Positions 23,621-32,108 of a stretch of DNA of 60,047 bases are shown here, piece after piece (the stretch's first letter is position 1; every line of letters begins with the position of its first letter). Made by a program: the position numbers and the translations under genes. Source of the stretch: Armatimonadota bacterium (GTDB lineage Bacteria; Armatimonadota; Fimbriimonadia; Fimbriimonadales; ATM1); NCBI GenBank assembly GCA_021324165.1, contig JAJPJR010000049.1, positions 1-60,047 on the forward strand, given 5' to 3'. Under the pieces are notes generated by a model that was given only the letters and a program-made list of their open reading frames with translations, was not told the DNA's origin and made no database searches.

Positions 23621-25201
23621 GTGAAACGGTTAGCGATGATCTTGATGTGTGCCGCCGCGGCGGGGGCGAAAGCGCAGGTGGACTATCTGCCCGATATTAT
23701 TACGTGGCCCGACAAGCTTTATGACAATTCGATTGACAAGAACACAATTCCTGGGCACACGCTTTTGAGGCTGTCGAACGGAACGCCAAATTTGGGGCCC
23801 GGAAGGCTGGAACTCCGCGGCGGTCAGATCGTGGGTGACAAGCAGGAAGTTTGGCAGCGGATTTATCGCTCAGACGGATCGTATTGGGAGCGTTTGGCTG
23901 GAACGTTTACGTACCATTCGGGGCATCAGCATATTCATTTTGATGATTGGTGTCGATACCGTTTGCGATTGAAGAATGCTGACGGGAGCATCGGCGATGT
24001 GATCGCTCAAGGATCGAAAACCAGTTTTTGCATTTTGGATTTGGTGATTTATGACAGTTCGCTTTTCGGTTTCCACACACCGGGTTATTACTCTTCGTGC
24101 GGGCGGACTGTGCAAGGATTGACTCCGGGCTGGTCGGACATTTATGACAAAAGTCTTACCGATCAGTGGATTGACATTACGGGGATTCCGGACGGCGATT
24201 ATTGGCTGGAATCGGAAGTGGATCCTGACAATCACATTTTGGAGTTGAATGAGAACAACAACATTTCGGATGTTTTGATTCATATTGGGCAGCCGCCGCC
24301 GCCGGTGGAAGACCGCTATGAGCAGAACGATTCGATCGGGCAAGTGGATGCGGCGCCGGAAGGCGGGACGAACAGTCCGAATTTAGGAATTGTGAATGGG
24401 CTGAGGACGATCACCGATCTTTCGATGGAAGATTCCAACGACTATTTTAAGTTTAGGCTCAACAACACGGCCGGGCCGAGCGATTACGTTCGGATTGATT
24501 CGCCGTATACGGGCAGCGATATGGATTTGCAGTTGTTGAACAGCAGCGGACAAGTGATCGGCACGAGCAACGGTTCGACGAATCATGAACAGATTTCGCT
24601 GAACGGGCTCCCTGCGGGTGCATATTACATCCGGGTTTATCCTTATTCGGGTGTGAATCCAGAATACACATTGACGATTGACCCAGCGGCGGATGGCGCT
24701 CCGACGATTGTTCCCACCGGGCCGAACGACAACATCTGGGTGCAGGCTGATTTTGCCACGGTGCCGGTTTCGTGGATCGCTTCCGATCCGGAAAACGATC
24801 CGACAAAAGTGTCGCTGTTTATGGATCGCGACAGAGTTTTGGATAAAGGCACGCTGCCGATTCAGGGCTACCAAGATTTGAACGGTTCGGACGGATATGC
24901 GAACATCAACACTGCCGAGATGCCGCTGGGCAAGTGGTATTTGTACATGAAAGTGAGCGACGGCGGAGCCGAAACGGGCGCATGGGCGGCGGGTTCGTTC
25001 ACCTTATATAAAAAAGGCGACGTGAACTGGGATGGCGTTTACAACCGCGCCGATTATCAGCTGATCGTTTCGAAATTCGGCAAGCCGAACATGCCGATCG
25101 AGTGGAACGTGATGTGCGACGTTGACGACGACGGCGACTTCGACACCGCCGATCTTGCGATTTTGCGCATCTGGCTGTTTCACTTCATCGGCTGGAAGTA
25201 A
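23621..25201 (+). CDS. Secreted lysyl-oxidase-like protein with PPC and dockerin-like domains
   Basis: GTG 23621 is chosen because GGGAGGA ends 6 bases before it (526 residues). Signal peptide 1-18. Residues 20-225 resemble lysyl oxidase: the copper-site run HSGHQHIHFDDWCRYRL, SKTSFCILD (with the Lys that forms the quinone cofactor in animal enzymes), a Tyr in GWSDIYDKS, and DQWIDITGIPDGDYWLESEV followed by NENNNIS. Residues 230-360 are a PPC-type beta domain (DSNDYFKFRLNN, YYIRVYPYSG). The last 65 residues hold two Asp-rich dockerin-like loops (GDVNWDGVYNRADY, CDVDDDGDFDTADL). It is probably an extracellular copper amine oxidase; activity is inferred. Confidence 0.8.
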   Translation: MKRLAMILMCAAAAGAKAQVDYLPDIITWPDKLYDNSIDKNTIPGHTLLRLSNGTPNLGPGRLELRGGQIVGDKQEVWQRIYRSDGSYWERLAGTFTYHSGHQHIHFDDWCRYRLRLKNADGSIGDVIAQGSKTSFCILDLVIYDSSLFGFHTPGYYSSCGRTVQGLTPGWSDIYDKSLTDQWIDITGIPDGDYWLESEVDPDNHILELNENNNISDVLIHIGQPPPPVEDRYEQNDSIGQVDAAPEGGTNSPNLGIVNGLRTITDLSMEDSNDYFKFRLNNTAGPSDYVRIDSPYTGSDMDLQLLNSSGQVIGTSNGSTNHEQISLNGLPAGAYYIRVYPYSGVNPEYTLTIDPAADGAPTIVPTGPNDNIWVQADFATVPVSWIASDPENDPTKVSLFMDRDRVLDKGTLPIQGYQDLNGSDGYANINTAEMPLGKWYLYMKVSDGGAETGAWAAGSFTLYKKGDVNWDGVYNRADYQLIVSKFGKPNMPIEWNVMCDVDDDGDFDTADLAILRIWLFHFIGWK

Positions 25202-25204
25202 CCG

Positions 25205-27802
25205 TTATTTTTGAGAAAGGCGCGCGAGGTACTTGTCGCGCAGGCGCGTGAACTTGCTGGTGCATGGAACCGATCGGCCTTTGATCACAACGGCTTCGAT
25301 GTTCGTGGTGAGTTGGAACGGATCGCCGTCGGTGACGATGAAGTTGGCAAGTTTGCCCCTTTCGATGCTGCCCAGGTCTCTTTCGACGCCCAAGATTTGC
25401 GCCGCATCGAGCGTGAGGGATTTGAGCAGTTGATCGGGCTTCATTCCGTAGGCGCAGCATTCGGCCGCTTTTAGGGGAAGGTTCATCGCTTCGGCGCTGT
25501 CGTCGGACTGGAAGCAGAACTTGATTCCGGCACGGGCAAGAACCGCCGGCTGCGCATACATGCAATCATAAGGATCGGTGTCTGAAACCGGGCTGTTGGC
25601 GCCGGTGGTGCTTTTTCCTGCGACGGTGAGGATGAGCGGAAACTTGGATTCGGCGATCAGTTTGGTTTCTTTCCATGCGTCCTGGGCTCCAGCAAGAATC
25701 GCTTTGAGCCCGAACGTTTTTGCGAGTTTGATGGCGCTGCGGATGCTGGCTGCCGTTCGCACTCGAATGATGACCGATTTTTTGCCCGTGACATAAGGAA
25801 TCATCGCTTCGAGCCGCGTGTCGGTGTGAGTGGTTTTTCCGGCGGCTTTGTCGTCGGCATATTTCTTGGCTTTTTCGAAATATTCGGTCAACGCATCTTG
25901 CATCGCTTCGGCCGCAGGCTCTGCACTTGGGAGCGATGCGCCCGAAGTGAGTTCTTCATCTTCGCTGTCGTCAGCCCCTCCGAATCCGCCGCCCGAACCG
26001 GGATAGTTGACAATGAGCGAACAAGGGCTGAGTTCGGCGAGGAGCTGGTTCGTCCAACCGTCAAGATTGATGAGCGAACCTTGGCCGCAGATGATGCCGC
26101 CCGACGGCCGGACAACTGCGGAAGTGATTCCCATGCACCGAGCGACCGGAATGTGTTCGCTTTCGATGTTGATTGCGGTGAGCGCGACGAGATCGGGTTG
26201 AAAGTCGCCGAGTTCGGACGCATCTTGGGTCTGCGGCACTTGACCCACTTCTGAAAGTCCGAATGAGGCGCCGGCGTCAATGAATCCGGGATAGATCTGC
26301 CTGCCGTCAGCGTTGATTTTGGGAGTGCCCGATGGGATGTTGATGGACGAACCCACGGCTGCGATGCGCCCGTTTTTCACGAACAACGTGCCGTTTTGGA
26401 TTACGGCACCCGATACGGTGTGGATGGTCGCGCCGACGATCGCATAACTTTCGGTTTGTGGAAGTGCGATCGGCTGTTCGCGCTTCGGTTTCGGCAATGT
26501 GTTTTGGGTGTATGCGATCGCGTCAACGTTGAACGCATCGCGGCGCTGGAAGAAAACTTCGCCTTCGATGAGGGTCATTTCGCAGCGGGAGTAAGGGCTC
26601 AGCGGGTGTCCCGACCAGATGGCGATGTCGGCATCTTTGCCCGGTTCCAGGCTTCCGGTTCGGTGATCAATCCCGAGCTGCTTGGCGGGATTGATGGTGA
26701 GCATTTTGAGGGCATCCTCTTCGGTGAGGCCTCCATAGCGCATCACTTTTGCCGCATCCATTGCGTGCGCGACGGTTCCGCCCAGACTGTCGGTGTTGAT
26801 GGACACAAGAACGCCCGCTCGATTGCAGATGTAGGCGTTGTAAGGAATTGCGTCGTACGCTTCGATTTTGTACGACCAGCTGTCGGCGAAAATCGAAACG
26901 GGAACTCCTGCGGCGGCGAGTTCGGGGGCGATTTTGTACGCTTCGAGGGCGTGCTGCATCGCGCCGATTTTGAATCCGTACTCTTTGCTCAGCCGCACGA
27001 GCATGAGGATTTCGTCCGCGCGGTAAGAGTGGCATTGCACCCAGATTTCGCGTTTGAGAACTCCGGCGAGTGCCTCGAGTCGCAGATCGCGGCGTGGCGG
27101 GTCGCCTTTGGCGCCGCTGCGTTTGTAATCGTCCCAAACTTTCATATATTCTTTGGCTTCATCGAAGGCGCGGCGATAAACGGCTTCGACTCCCATGCGC
27201 GTGCGCGGAAACCGGTTTGGGGTCTGCGATCCGGAGCGGGTGACGTTTTCTCCGAGTGCGAATTTGATCATCCTGGGCGCGTCTTGAACGATCATCTCTT
27301 GCACCGGACGCTGGTATTTCCATTTCACAACCACCGATTGCCCGCCGATGGCGTTGGCGCTTCCGTGAAGCACAAGTCCGGCGGTTTGGCCGCTCGCGAG
27401 CGCCTGCCAAACGTTTTTATTGCTGGGGTTCAAAACGTCAATGATGCGGACATCGGCAGTGATGCTGTCGGTGCCTTCGTTGGTTGCATCGGAAGCGCGA
27501 TGCGAGTGGGCGTCAACGATGCCGGGCGTGATGACGCGACCGGTGGCGTCAATTACGGTGAAATCTGGGGGCGCCGAAAGGTTGCGGCCGATCGCCGCGA
27601 TTTTGCCGTTTTTGATCAGGATGTCGCCGTTTTCGATGACGCCTTTAGTTACGGTGAGAATGCGCGCGTTTTTGATGATGCAGCTGCCATGCGTGTTGAT
27701 GGTTGGGCGGCGCTGCGATTCCAGTTCGAAAGGAAGCGATTGCGCGAGCGCGGAGATCGCCGTTGTTGCGATGAGGGCAGCCAAGGGGATGCGAAGTTTC
27801 AT
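25205..27802 (-). CDS. Exported tandem amidohydrolase, second domain degenerate
   Basis: ATG 27802, after GAAGGA, gives 865 residues and lies 13 bases beyond the preceding stop. Signal peptide 1-21 ends in ALAQ. Residues 40-430 are a complete amidohydrolase: GIVDAHSH (metal HxH), CHSYRADE, MQHALEAY and INTDSLGG (metal Asp), closing with ADIAIWSGHPL. Residues 455-865 repeat the fold, starting YAIVGATIHTVSG, but the HxH site is replaced by GFIDAGASFG; a late Asp remains in FQSDDSAEAM. The first half should hydrolyse an amide or cyclic imide; the second is probably structural. It is co-directional with another degenerate amidohydrolase just upstream. Confidence 0.85.
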   Translation of the reverse strand: MKLRIPLAALIATTAISALAQSLPFELESQRRPTINTHGSCIIKNARILTVTKGVIENGDILIKNGKIAAIGRNLSAPPDFTVIDATGRVITPGIVDAHSHRASDATNEGTDSITADVRIIDVLNPSNKNVWQALASGQTAGLVLHGSANAIGGQSVVVKWKYQRPVQEMIVQDAPRMIKFALGENVTRSGSQTPNRFPRTRMGVEAVYRRAFDEAKEYMKVWDDYKRSGAKGDPPRRDLRLEALAGVLKREIWVQCHSYRADEILMLVRLSKEYGFKIGAMQHALEAYKIAPELAAAGVPVSIFADSWSYKIEAYDAIPYNAYICNRAGVLVSINTDSLGGTVAHAMDAAKVMRYGGLTEEDALKMLTINPAKQLGIDHRTGSLEPGKDADIAIWSGHPLSPYSRCEMTLIEGEVFFQRRDAFNVDAIAYTQNTLPKPKREQPIALPQTESYAIVGATIHTVSGAVIQNGTLFVKNGRIAAVGSSINIPSGTPKINADGRQIYPGFIDAGASFGLSEVGQVPQTQDASELGDFQPDLVALTAINIESEHIPVARCMGITSAVVRPSGGIICGQGSLINLDGWTNQLLAELSPCSLIVNYPGSGGGFGGADDSEDEELTSGASLPSAEPAAEAMQDALTEYFEKAKKYADDKAAGKTTHTDTRLEAMIPYVTGKKSVIIRVRTAASIRSAIKLAKTFGLKAILAGAQDAWKETKLIAESKFPLILTVAGKSTTGANSPVSDTDPYDCMYAQPAVLARAGIKFCFQSDDSAEAMNLPLKAAECCAYGMKPDQLLKSLTLDAAQILGVERDLGSIERGKLANFIVTDGDPFQLTTNIEAVVIKGRSVPCTSKFTRLRDKYLARLSQK

Positions 27803-27815
27803 CGTTAGTTTTCCT

Positions 27816-29072
27816 TCACTTTTTGATTTCATATTTAACACCGTTGACGATGGCGTATTTGACTTCGCCCGAATCGGCGAAATCGCCGGACATGAGAATC
27901 AGATTTGCGATCTTGCCTTTTTCAACAGTTCCCAAACGGTCTTGCACGCCGAAGATGCGGGCCGCATCCATTGTTAACGCTTTGAGCGCCGCGTTGCGGT
28001 CGAAGCCGAGTTTGATCAACCTCCTGACGTTGGTTAGGAAACCGCTCGCATCTCCATCGGAGCACAGTGCGAACTGGACTCCGGCTTTGGATAACTCCAC
28101 TGCGTTCAGAGCGCGCTCATGCCACCGGTCCCACCGCTCGTTGAGAACTTCTTGCGGCGTGGCATCGGAAGTTTCGCCCTCGGGCGGCGACTTGCTGGGT
28201 TCAGGGCCGATTGCAACCGAAACAAGAAGTTTCGCTCCGCTCGATTTGATGTGATCAATCTGTCGGAATCCATCGCGCGCTCCGGCCAAAATCGGCTGCA
28301 GTTTGAATTCGTCGCAGATGTTCAGCGCGCGCCAGATTTCACGTTCCGAATCGGCCTGAAAAACCGCCGGAGTTTTCCCCTCGACCAGCGGCTTCAACGC
28401 TTCCATCCAGTCTGATTTTTCGGGCTTTGCGAGTTGGGAGTATCGCTGCGCGTCCAGAAGGCATTGGCGGATGAACGCGATGAACCCGAGAAGACTTCCG
28501 GGATATCCCTCGCCGCCGGCAGTCGAGAACGCAATCAGTTGGCCGAAGGCGGGCAGTTCGAGAGTCTTGGCGTCGGCGGAAAGATCGAGCAGGGCTCCCT
28601 GCCCGCGGAACGTGCCGCTGGATGGAGCGAGATACACGCTGGTGAAACCTGCCGCAAGCCAATCGTTCACGTTGTTTGAAAAGTCGAGACAGTCGCTCGC
28701 TTTGAGCTCGGGGCGCAAACCTTTTTTGTTGTCGGGGTCCATGTTCGGCGGCGCCTGGGTTCGGATGTCTCGGCGCAGAAGGGTGGGCCATTCGGGCAGC
28801 TTGAGGCCGCGGGTGCAATAGGCGTCGAAGAACCCGGGATACACGGTCATGCCTTTTGCGTCAAGAACTTCCGCATCGGCAGGCGCCGTGATCGAATCAG
28901 CGATCTGTTGGATTTTGCCGTCGCTGATCAGGATCGAGCCGGAGCTGATCAGTTGTCCGTTCCCCACTTCGATCCGCGCGTTCGTAATGAGCAGCGGCTT
29001 GACAGTTTGCGCATGAAGGGTCGCGAGGCCGAATGCGAGGGAAATCAGCCAGAGTTTGGATGGGATCCGCAT
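27816..29072 (-). CDS. Exported amidohydrolase-like protein lacking the HxH metal site
   Basis: ATG 29072 gives 418 residues with a signal peptide (LWLISLAFGLATLHAQ). The amidohydrolase fold is recognisable from ITNARIEVGNGQLISSGSILI, DAKGMTVYPGFFDAY, ILAGARDGFRQIDHI, FALCSDGDASGFLTNV, NAALKALTMDAARIFG and GKIANLILMSGDF. Where active enzymes have DxHxH this protein has FDAYCTRG, so it cannot bind metal in the usual way. It is most like the degenerate second domain of the downstream gene, 13 bases away. I suggest a non-catalytic partner or binding protein. Confidence 0.82.
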   Translation of the reverse strand: MRIPSKLWLISLAFGLATLHAQTVKPLLITNARIEVGNGQLISSGSILISDGKIQQIADSITAPADAEVLDAKGMTVYPGFFDAYCTRGLKLPEWPTLLRRDIRTQAPPNMDPDNKKGLRPELKASDCLDFSNNVNDWLAAGFTSVYLAPSSGTFRGQGALLDLSADAKTLELPAFGQLIAFSTAGGEGYPGSLLGFIAFIRQCLLDAQRYSQLAKPEKSDWMEALKPLVEGKTPAVFQADSEREIWRALNICDEFKLQPILAGARDGFRQIDHIKSSGAKLLVSVAIGPEPSKSPPEGETSDATPQEVLNERWDRWHERALNAVELSKAGVQFALCSDGDASGFLTNVRRLIKLGFDRNAALKALTMDAARIFGVQDRLGTVEKGKIANLILMSGDFADSGEVKYAIVNGVKYEIKK

Positions 29073-29116
29073 GTCGCGCCAAAACTACCTCAGGCAGAAT
29101 GTGGAACGTAAGAGGT

Positions 29117-29314
29117 ATGAGAAAGTTGATGGTTTGGACGCTGGCCGCGGTCGTAGTTGCGGGGTGCGGGGGAACTGAGGCGAATATGCCGGACAAAAGC
29201 GCGGACGCGGGGATCGCCAAACGCCAGATTGACAAAGCGCGGGACGTCGCGGCGAAAGAAAACGCATATAACCGCGAAGGTGAATCAGCAGCCGAAGGCG
29301 GCGGGCAGAACTGA
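29117..29314 (+). CDS. Small lipoprotein
   Basis: ATG 29117 follows AAGAGG. The frame has 65 residues: basic start MRKLM, a hydrophobic core and lipobox VAGC at residues 14-17. The mature part is charged and Gly-rich (KRQIDKARDVAAKENAYN) with no recognised domain. It diverges from the amidohydrolase-like gene 44 bases away. Confidence 0.68.
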   Translation: MRKLMVWTLAAVVVAGCGGTEANMPDKSADAGIAKRQIDKARDVAAKENAYNREGESAAEGGGQN

Positions 29315-29347
29315 TTTTTGCTGAGAATCCGCTCGAGGGTTGAGGTG

Positions 29348-29421
29348 TGGCTGGCGGACTTGGATTCGAACCAAGATTCTCAGTGCCAAAGACTGATGTC
29401 CTGCCATTGGACGATCCGCCA
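29348..29421 (-). tRNA. tRNA-Gln (anticodon TTG)
   Basis: On the minus strand the acceptor TGGCGGA pairs with TCCGCCA, the D arm is GTCC/GGAC, and the anticodon stem TCAGT/ACTGA encloses CTTTGGC (anticodon TTG). The T arm CTTGG/CCAAG has loop TTCGAAT and the discriminator is G. CCA is encoded at 29350-29348. Confidence 0.96.
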
Positions 29422-29429
29422 ACGCGGAA

Positions 29430-29457
29430 ATTATACCGGCGGGGTTTTCTGCTCCAA
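29430..29457 (-). promoter_or_regulatory. Promoter of tRNA-Gln
   Basis: On the minus strand: -35 TTGGAG (29457-29452), a 16-base spacer, and -10 TATAAT (29435-29430). The -10 ends 8 bases before the tRNA 5' end. Confidence 0.72.
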
Positions 29458-29529
29458 ATCGGCCATCGAGCATCCAAGAATTAACGGTAGGGCATCTCTT
29501 GGCTGTGTGATGTCCGAAGGAGTTAGGAA

Positions 29530-29934
29530 ATGCTCAACAGCAACTTTACTGTTTCTGCGTTCGGGTGCGCGAGCGCTCCCCAAGGATCAAATGCCCGAGG
29601 CGCGATGAAGGCGCTGGCCGACGCGCTGAACAAAAACGACCTCGAGGCCGCCAAAACTGCGTTCGCAAGGATCGAGAAGGCGGCTGCCCGGTGGTCGAAT
29701 CGAATGCCGACGACGGCAGCAAACCCATCGGCGGTCGGGGCGCTGAAAGACGCGATGGCCAACCTGAAATCCGCGCTGGGTGATGGCAACCTGGATGCCG
29801 CAAAGGCGGCGTTCGCTGAGGTGATGGCCGACCGCGCAGCGCTTCACAAAAACTCTGCGATGCCCAAGCCGAATCCGGCGGAGGCCGAAACCTTGGCCGA
29901 TCCTGCATCGGCGGGGTTGAGCATCGCTGCTTAG
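29530..29934 (+). CDS. Small helical-repeat protein of unknown function
   Basis: ATG 29530 follows AAGGAG. There are 134 residues with no signal peptide. Two related helical segments are visible: LADALNKNDLEAAKTAFARI (about 29-48) and LKSALGDGNLDAAKAAFAEV (about 78-97), each with an N-D/G-N-L-[DE]-A-A-K core like a short TPR-type helix-turn-helix. I do not recognise the family. The gene stands alone between tRNA-Gln and a good terminator, with a strong ribosome-binding site, so it may be highly expressed. Confidence 0.72.
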   Translation: MLNSNFTVSAFGCASAPQGSNARGAMKALADALNKNDLEAAKTAFARIEKAAARWSNRMPTTAANPSAVGALKDAMANLKSALGDGNLDAAKAAFAEVMADRAALHKNSAMPKPNPAEAETLADPASAGLSIAA

Positions 29935-29950
29935 AGAGCGTGCAAGAGAT

Positions 29951-29988
29951 ATAGAGCCGAGAGTTGTTCTCGGCTCTATGTTGTTTTA
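29951..29988 (+). terminator. Rho-independent terminator
   Basis: An 11-bp perfect stem, ATAGAGCCGAG with CTCGGCTCTAT and a 7-base loop (29951-29979), is followed by GTTGTTTTA. It lies 16 bases after the helical-repeat gene and runs up to the stop of the convergent htpX. Confidence 0.85.
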
Positions 29989-30813
29989 GGAGGGGTTGAA
30001 CGCTCGGAGACGCCGGATTCTTTCGTTCATAGGCGGGTGCGTACTGAACAGGCTCGCGATGGATTCGCCCTTGAGCGGATTGGCGATGTACATGTGGGCC
30101 ATGGTTGGCTGCGCGGTTGCGCTTGGAATGCGTTCGGTCTGATTGGATAACGATTCGAGGGCATCGGCAAGCGGCGAGCCATCGTTCATGAGTTGCGCTG
30201 CGGACGCATCGGCGGCGTATTCGCGCGATCGGCTCACGGCAAGTTGAATCAGCATTGCGGCGATGGGGCCGAGAATCCACAACAGAAGCACTGCCCATCC
30301 GTTGTCGCGCCGGGAACCGCCGCCAAAAAACAGTCCGAAGTAGCTGAGATAGGTGATGGCTGAGCCGACCGCCGCGGCGATGGTCATGGTCAGCGTGTCT
30401 CGGTTTTTCACGTGCGAAAGTTCGTGCGCGAGCACGCCGATAACCTCGCGCGGAGGCATGGAATCAATGAGGCCTTGATTGATGCAGACGGCGGCTTTGC
30501 CGGGGCCTCGGCCGCACGCGAACGCGTTGGGCTGCGGATCGGGCGAGAGGTAAAGCGGCACGACGGGAATGCCCGCGCGCTGGCACAACTTTTCATTTGC
30601 TTCGAACAGCCAGGGCGCAAAACTTCTTGGCATCGGCTCGGCGCGGGCCATGCTTAGGGCCATCGTTTGGCCGGCGAAATACATTCCGACGTTGGCGGCT
30701 ATCCCCAGCGCCAAAGCGATGAGCATGCCCGATTGGCCGCCGACCAGATAGCCGGCCCCGATAAACAGTCCGGTAAGGACGACGAGCAGAATGGACGTTT
30801 TGAAAAAGTTCAC
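29986..30813 (-). CDS. htpX: M48 zinc metalloprotease HtpX
   Basis: HtpX is an inner-membrane zinc protease that degrades damaged membrane proteins. I take GTG 30813 (275 residues), preceded by GGAGA; the longer frame is antisense-like sequence inside folD. Two membrane segments (ILLVVLTGLFIGAGYLVGG, LIALALGIAANVGMYFAG) are followed by PNAFACGRGPGKAAVCI and the zinc site HELSHVKNRD (HExxH). Two more hydrophobic segments, SREYAADASAAQL (third zinc ligand Glu) and the terminal FSTHPPMNERIRRLR follow. It is the last gene of the efp-acc-nusB-folD run, 23 bases after folD. Confidence 0.94.
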   Translation of the reverse strand: MNFFKTSILLVVLTGLFIGAGYLVGGQSGMLIALALGIAANVGMYFAGQTMALSMARAEPMPRSFAPWLFEANEKLCQRAGIPVVPLYLSPDPQPNAFACGRGPGKAAVCINQGLIDSMPPREVIGVLAHELSHVKNRDTLTMTIAAAVGSAITYLSYFGLFFGGGSRRDNGWAVLLLWILGPIAAMLIQLAVSRSREYAADASAAQLMNDGSPLADALESLSNQTERIPSATAQPTMAHMYIANPLKGESIASLFSTHPPMNERIRRLRAFNPS

Positions 30814-30836
30814 TTTTGGGTGTCTCCGAAAGGATT

Positions 30837-32108
30837 TTAACGCGCCCTGACTCGGGAAAGTTTCGAGGCGGCTTCGGCGGCCAAGACGACGTTCGAGAGA
30901 AGCATGGCGACGGTCATGGGGCCGACTCCGCCTGGGACGGGAGTGATGGCCGAGGCGATTTTGGAGGCGGATTCGAATTCGACATCGCCGACATCGGTCG
31001 TTCGACCTTCGAGTTTGTTGTATCCGGCATCGAGCACAACGGCTCCGGGTTTGATCCAATCACCTTTGATCATCTCGGGCTTGCCGACGGCGGCGACCAG
31101 GATGTCGGCCGTGCGGCAGAGTTCGGGCAGGTTTTGGGTTTTGCTGTGCGCGATGGTGACGGTGGCATCGCGTTCGAGCAGCATGAGTGCGCACGGCTTT
31201 CCTAAGATGACGCTTCGGCCGACGACTACCGCGTTTTTTCCTCGGCATTCGATGTTGTATTCATCCAAGATGCGCATCATTCCGAGGGGAGTGGCGCAGC
31301 GAAAACCTTCGAGCCCTGCGGTGAGCCTTCCAAGAGATTGCGGCGTGATTCCATCAACATCTTTGTTTGCGCCCAGCGTTTCAAGCGCTTCGGATTCGTT
31401 CAGATGTTTTGGCAGCGGGTGTTGGATGAGCACTCCATGAACTTCGTCGTTTGCATTGAGTTCGCGGATTTTTTCGAGGAGTTGGGACTGCGTGGTTGAA
31501 TCATCAACGGCGAAAAGTTCTCCGCCGATTCCGATCTGTCCGCCCCATTTGCGCTTCATTTTCACGTAGGCGACAGAGGCGGGATCGTTGGCCGCCATGA
31601 GCACATCGAGCCGAGGATTGATGCCAAGCTCGGCGACTCTCTGTTTGAGTTGTTCGCGGATTTTGGCGCTCAAAGATTTGCCGTCGAGGATGACGGCTTT
31701 GCTTTGAGTTTTTGAGCGGAGCGCGGCTCCCAGAATGCCGTTGATGAACGCACCGCTTTGTTCGGTGCTGAACTTTTTGCCGAGTTCCACGGCTTCATCT
31801 ATGGCGACGGCGGGCGGGATTCCGGTGGAATGATTGATTTCGAACATCGCAACGCGAAGAATGGCGAGATCAACGGCTGCGATTCTGTCGAGCGCATATC
31901 CGTGCGAGATCGCCGCGATTTCATCATCTATGATTGAACGGTTGTTGATGACGCCTTGGCAAAGGTGTTTGGCGTAATCTTCGGCGTTTGCGGAATCGGG
32001 TTCGCGCGCCGATTCGAACGCCTGTTCGAACGAGCAGTTGGACACATCCATCTGATACAGCGTTCTGAGCGCCCATTCCCGCGACTTTCTTCGTGATTTT
32101 TGGTTCAT
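30837..32108 (-). CDS. nusB-folD: NusB-FolD fusion protein
   Basis: One uninterrupted 423-residue frame joins two normally separate proteins. Residues 1-135 are NusB, the antitermination and rRNA-transcription factor (REWALRTLYQMD, AVDLAILRVAMFEI, VAIDEAVELGKKF). Residues 140-423 are FolD, methylene-THF dehydrogenase/cyclohydrolase: PASVAYVKMKRK (catalytic Tyr and Lys), GVLIQHPLPKHL (Gln), NKDVDGITP (Asp), VVVGRSVILGKPCALMLLER (NADP site) and TAVVLDAGYN-like ending GAVVLDAGYNKL. All catalytic residues are present. The linker is about 6 residues (RSKTQS). Its ATG overlaps the accC stop (32105-32108). nusB and folD are frequent neighbours elsewhere; fusion is unusual as far as I know. Confidence 0.93.
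   Translation of the reverse strand: MNQKSRRKSREWALRTLYQMDVSNCSFEQAFESAREPDSANAEDYAKHLCQGVINNRSIIDDEIAAISHGYALDRIAAVDLAILRVAMFEINHSTGIPPAVAIDEAVELGKKFSTEQSGAFINGILGAALRSKTQSKAVILDGKSLSAKIREQLKQRVAELGINPRLDVLMAANDPASVAYVKMKRKWGGQIGIGGELFAVDDSTTQSQLLEKIRELNANDEVHGVLIQHPLPKHLNESEALETLGANKDVDGITPQSLGRLTAGLEGFRCATPLGMMRILDEYNIECRGKNAVVVGRSVILGKPCALMLLERDATVTIAHSKTQNLPELCRTADILVAAVGKPEMIKGDWIKPGAVVLDAGYNKLEGRTTDVGDVEFESASKIASAITPVPGGVGPMTVAMLLSNVVLAAEAASKLSRVRAR

Noticed and set aside
26396-27808. 470-residue plus-strand frame opposite the tandem amidohydrolase
   Set aside because: Gly/Phe/Arg-rich antisense translation typical of a shadow; the minus-strand gene has metal motifs and a signal peptide.
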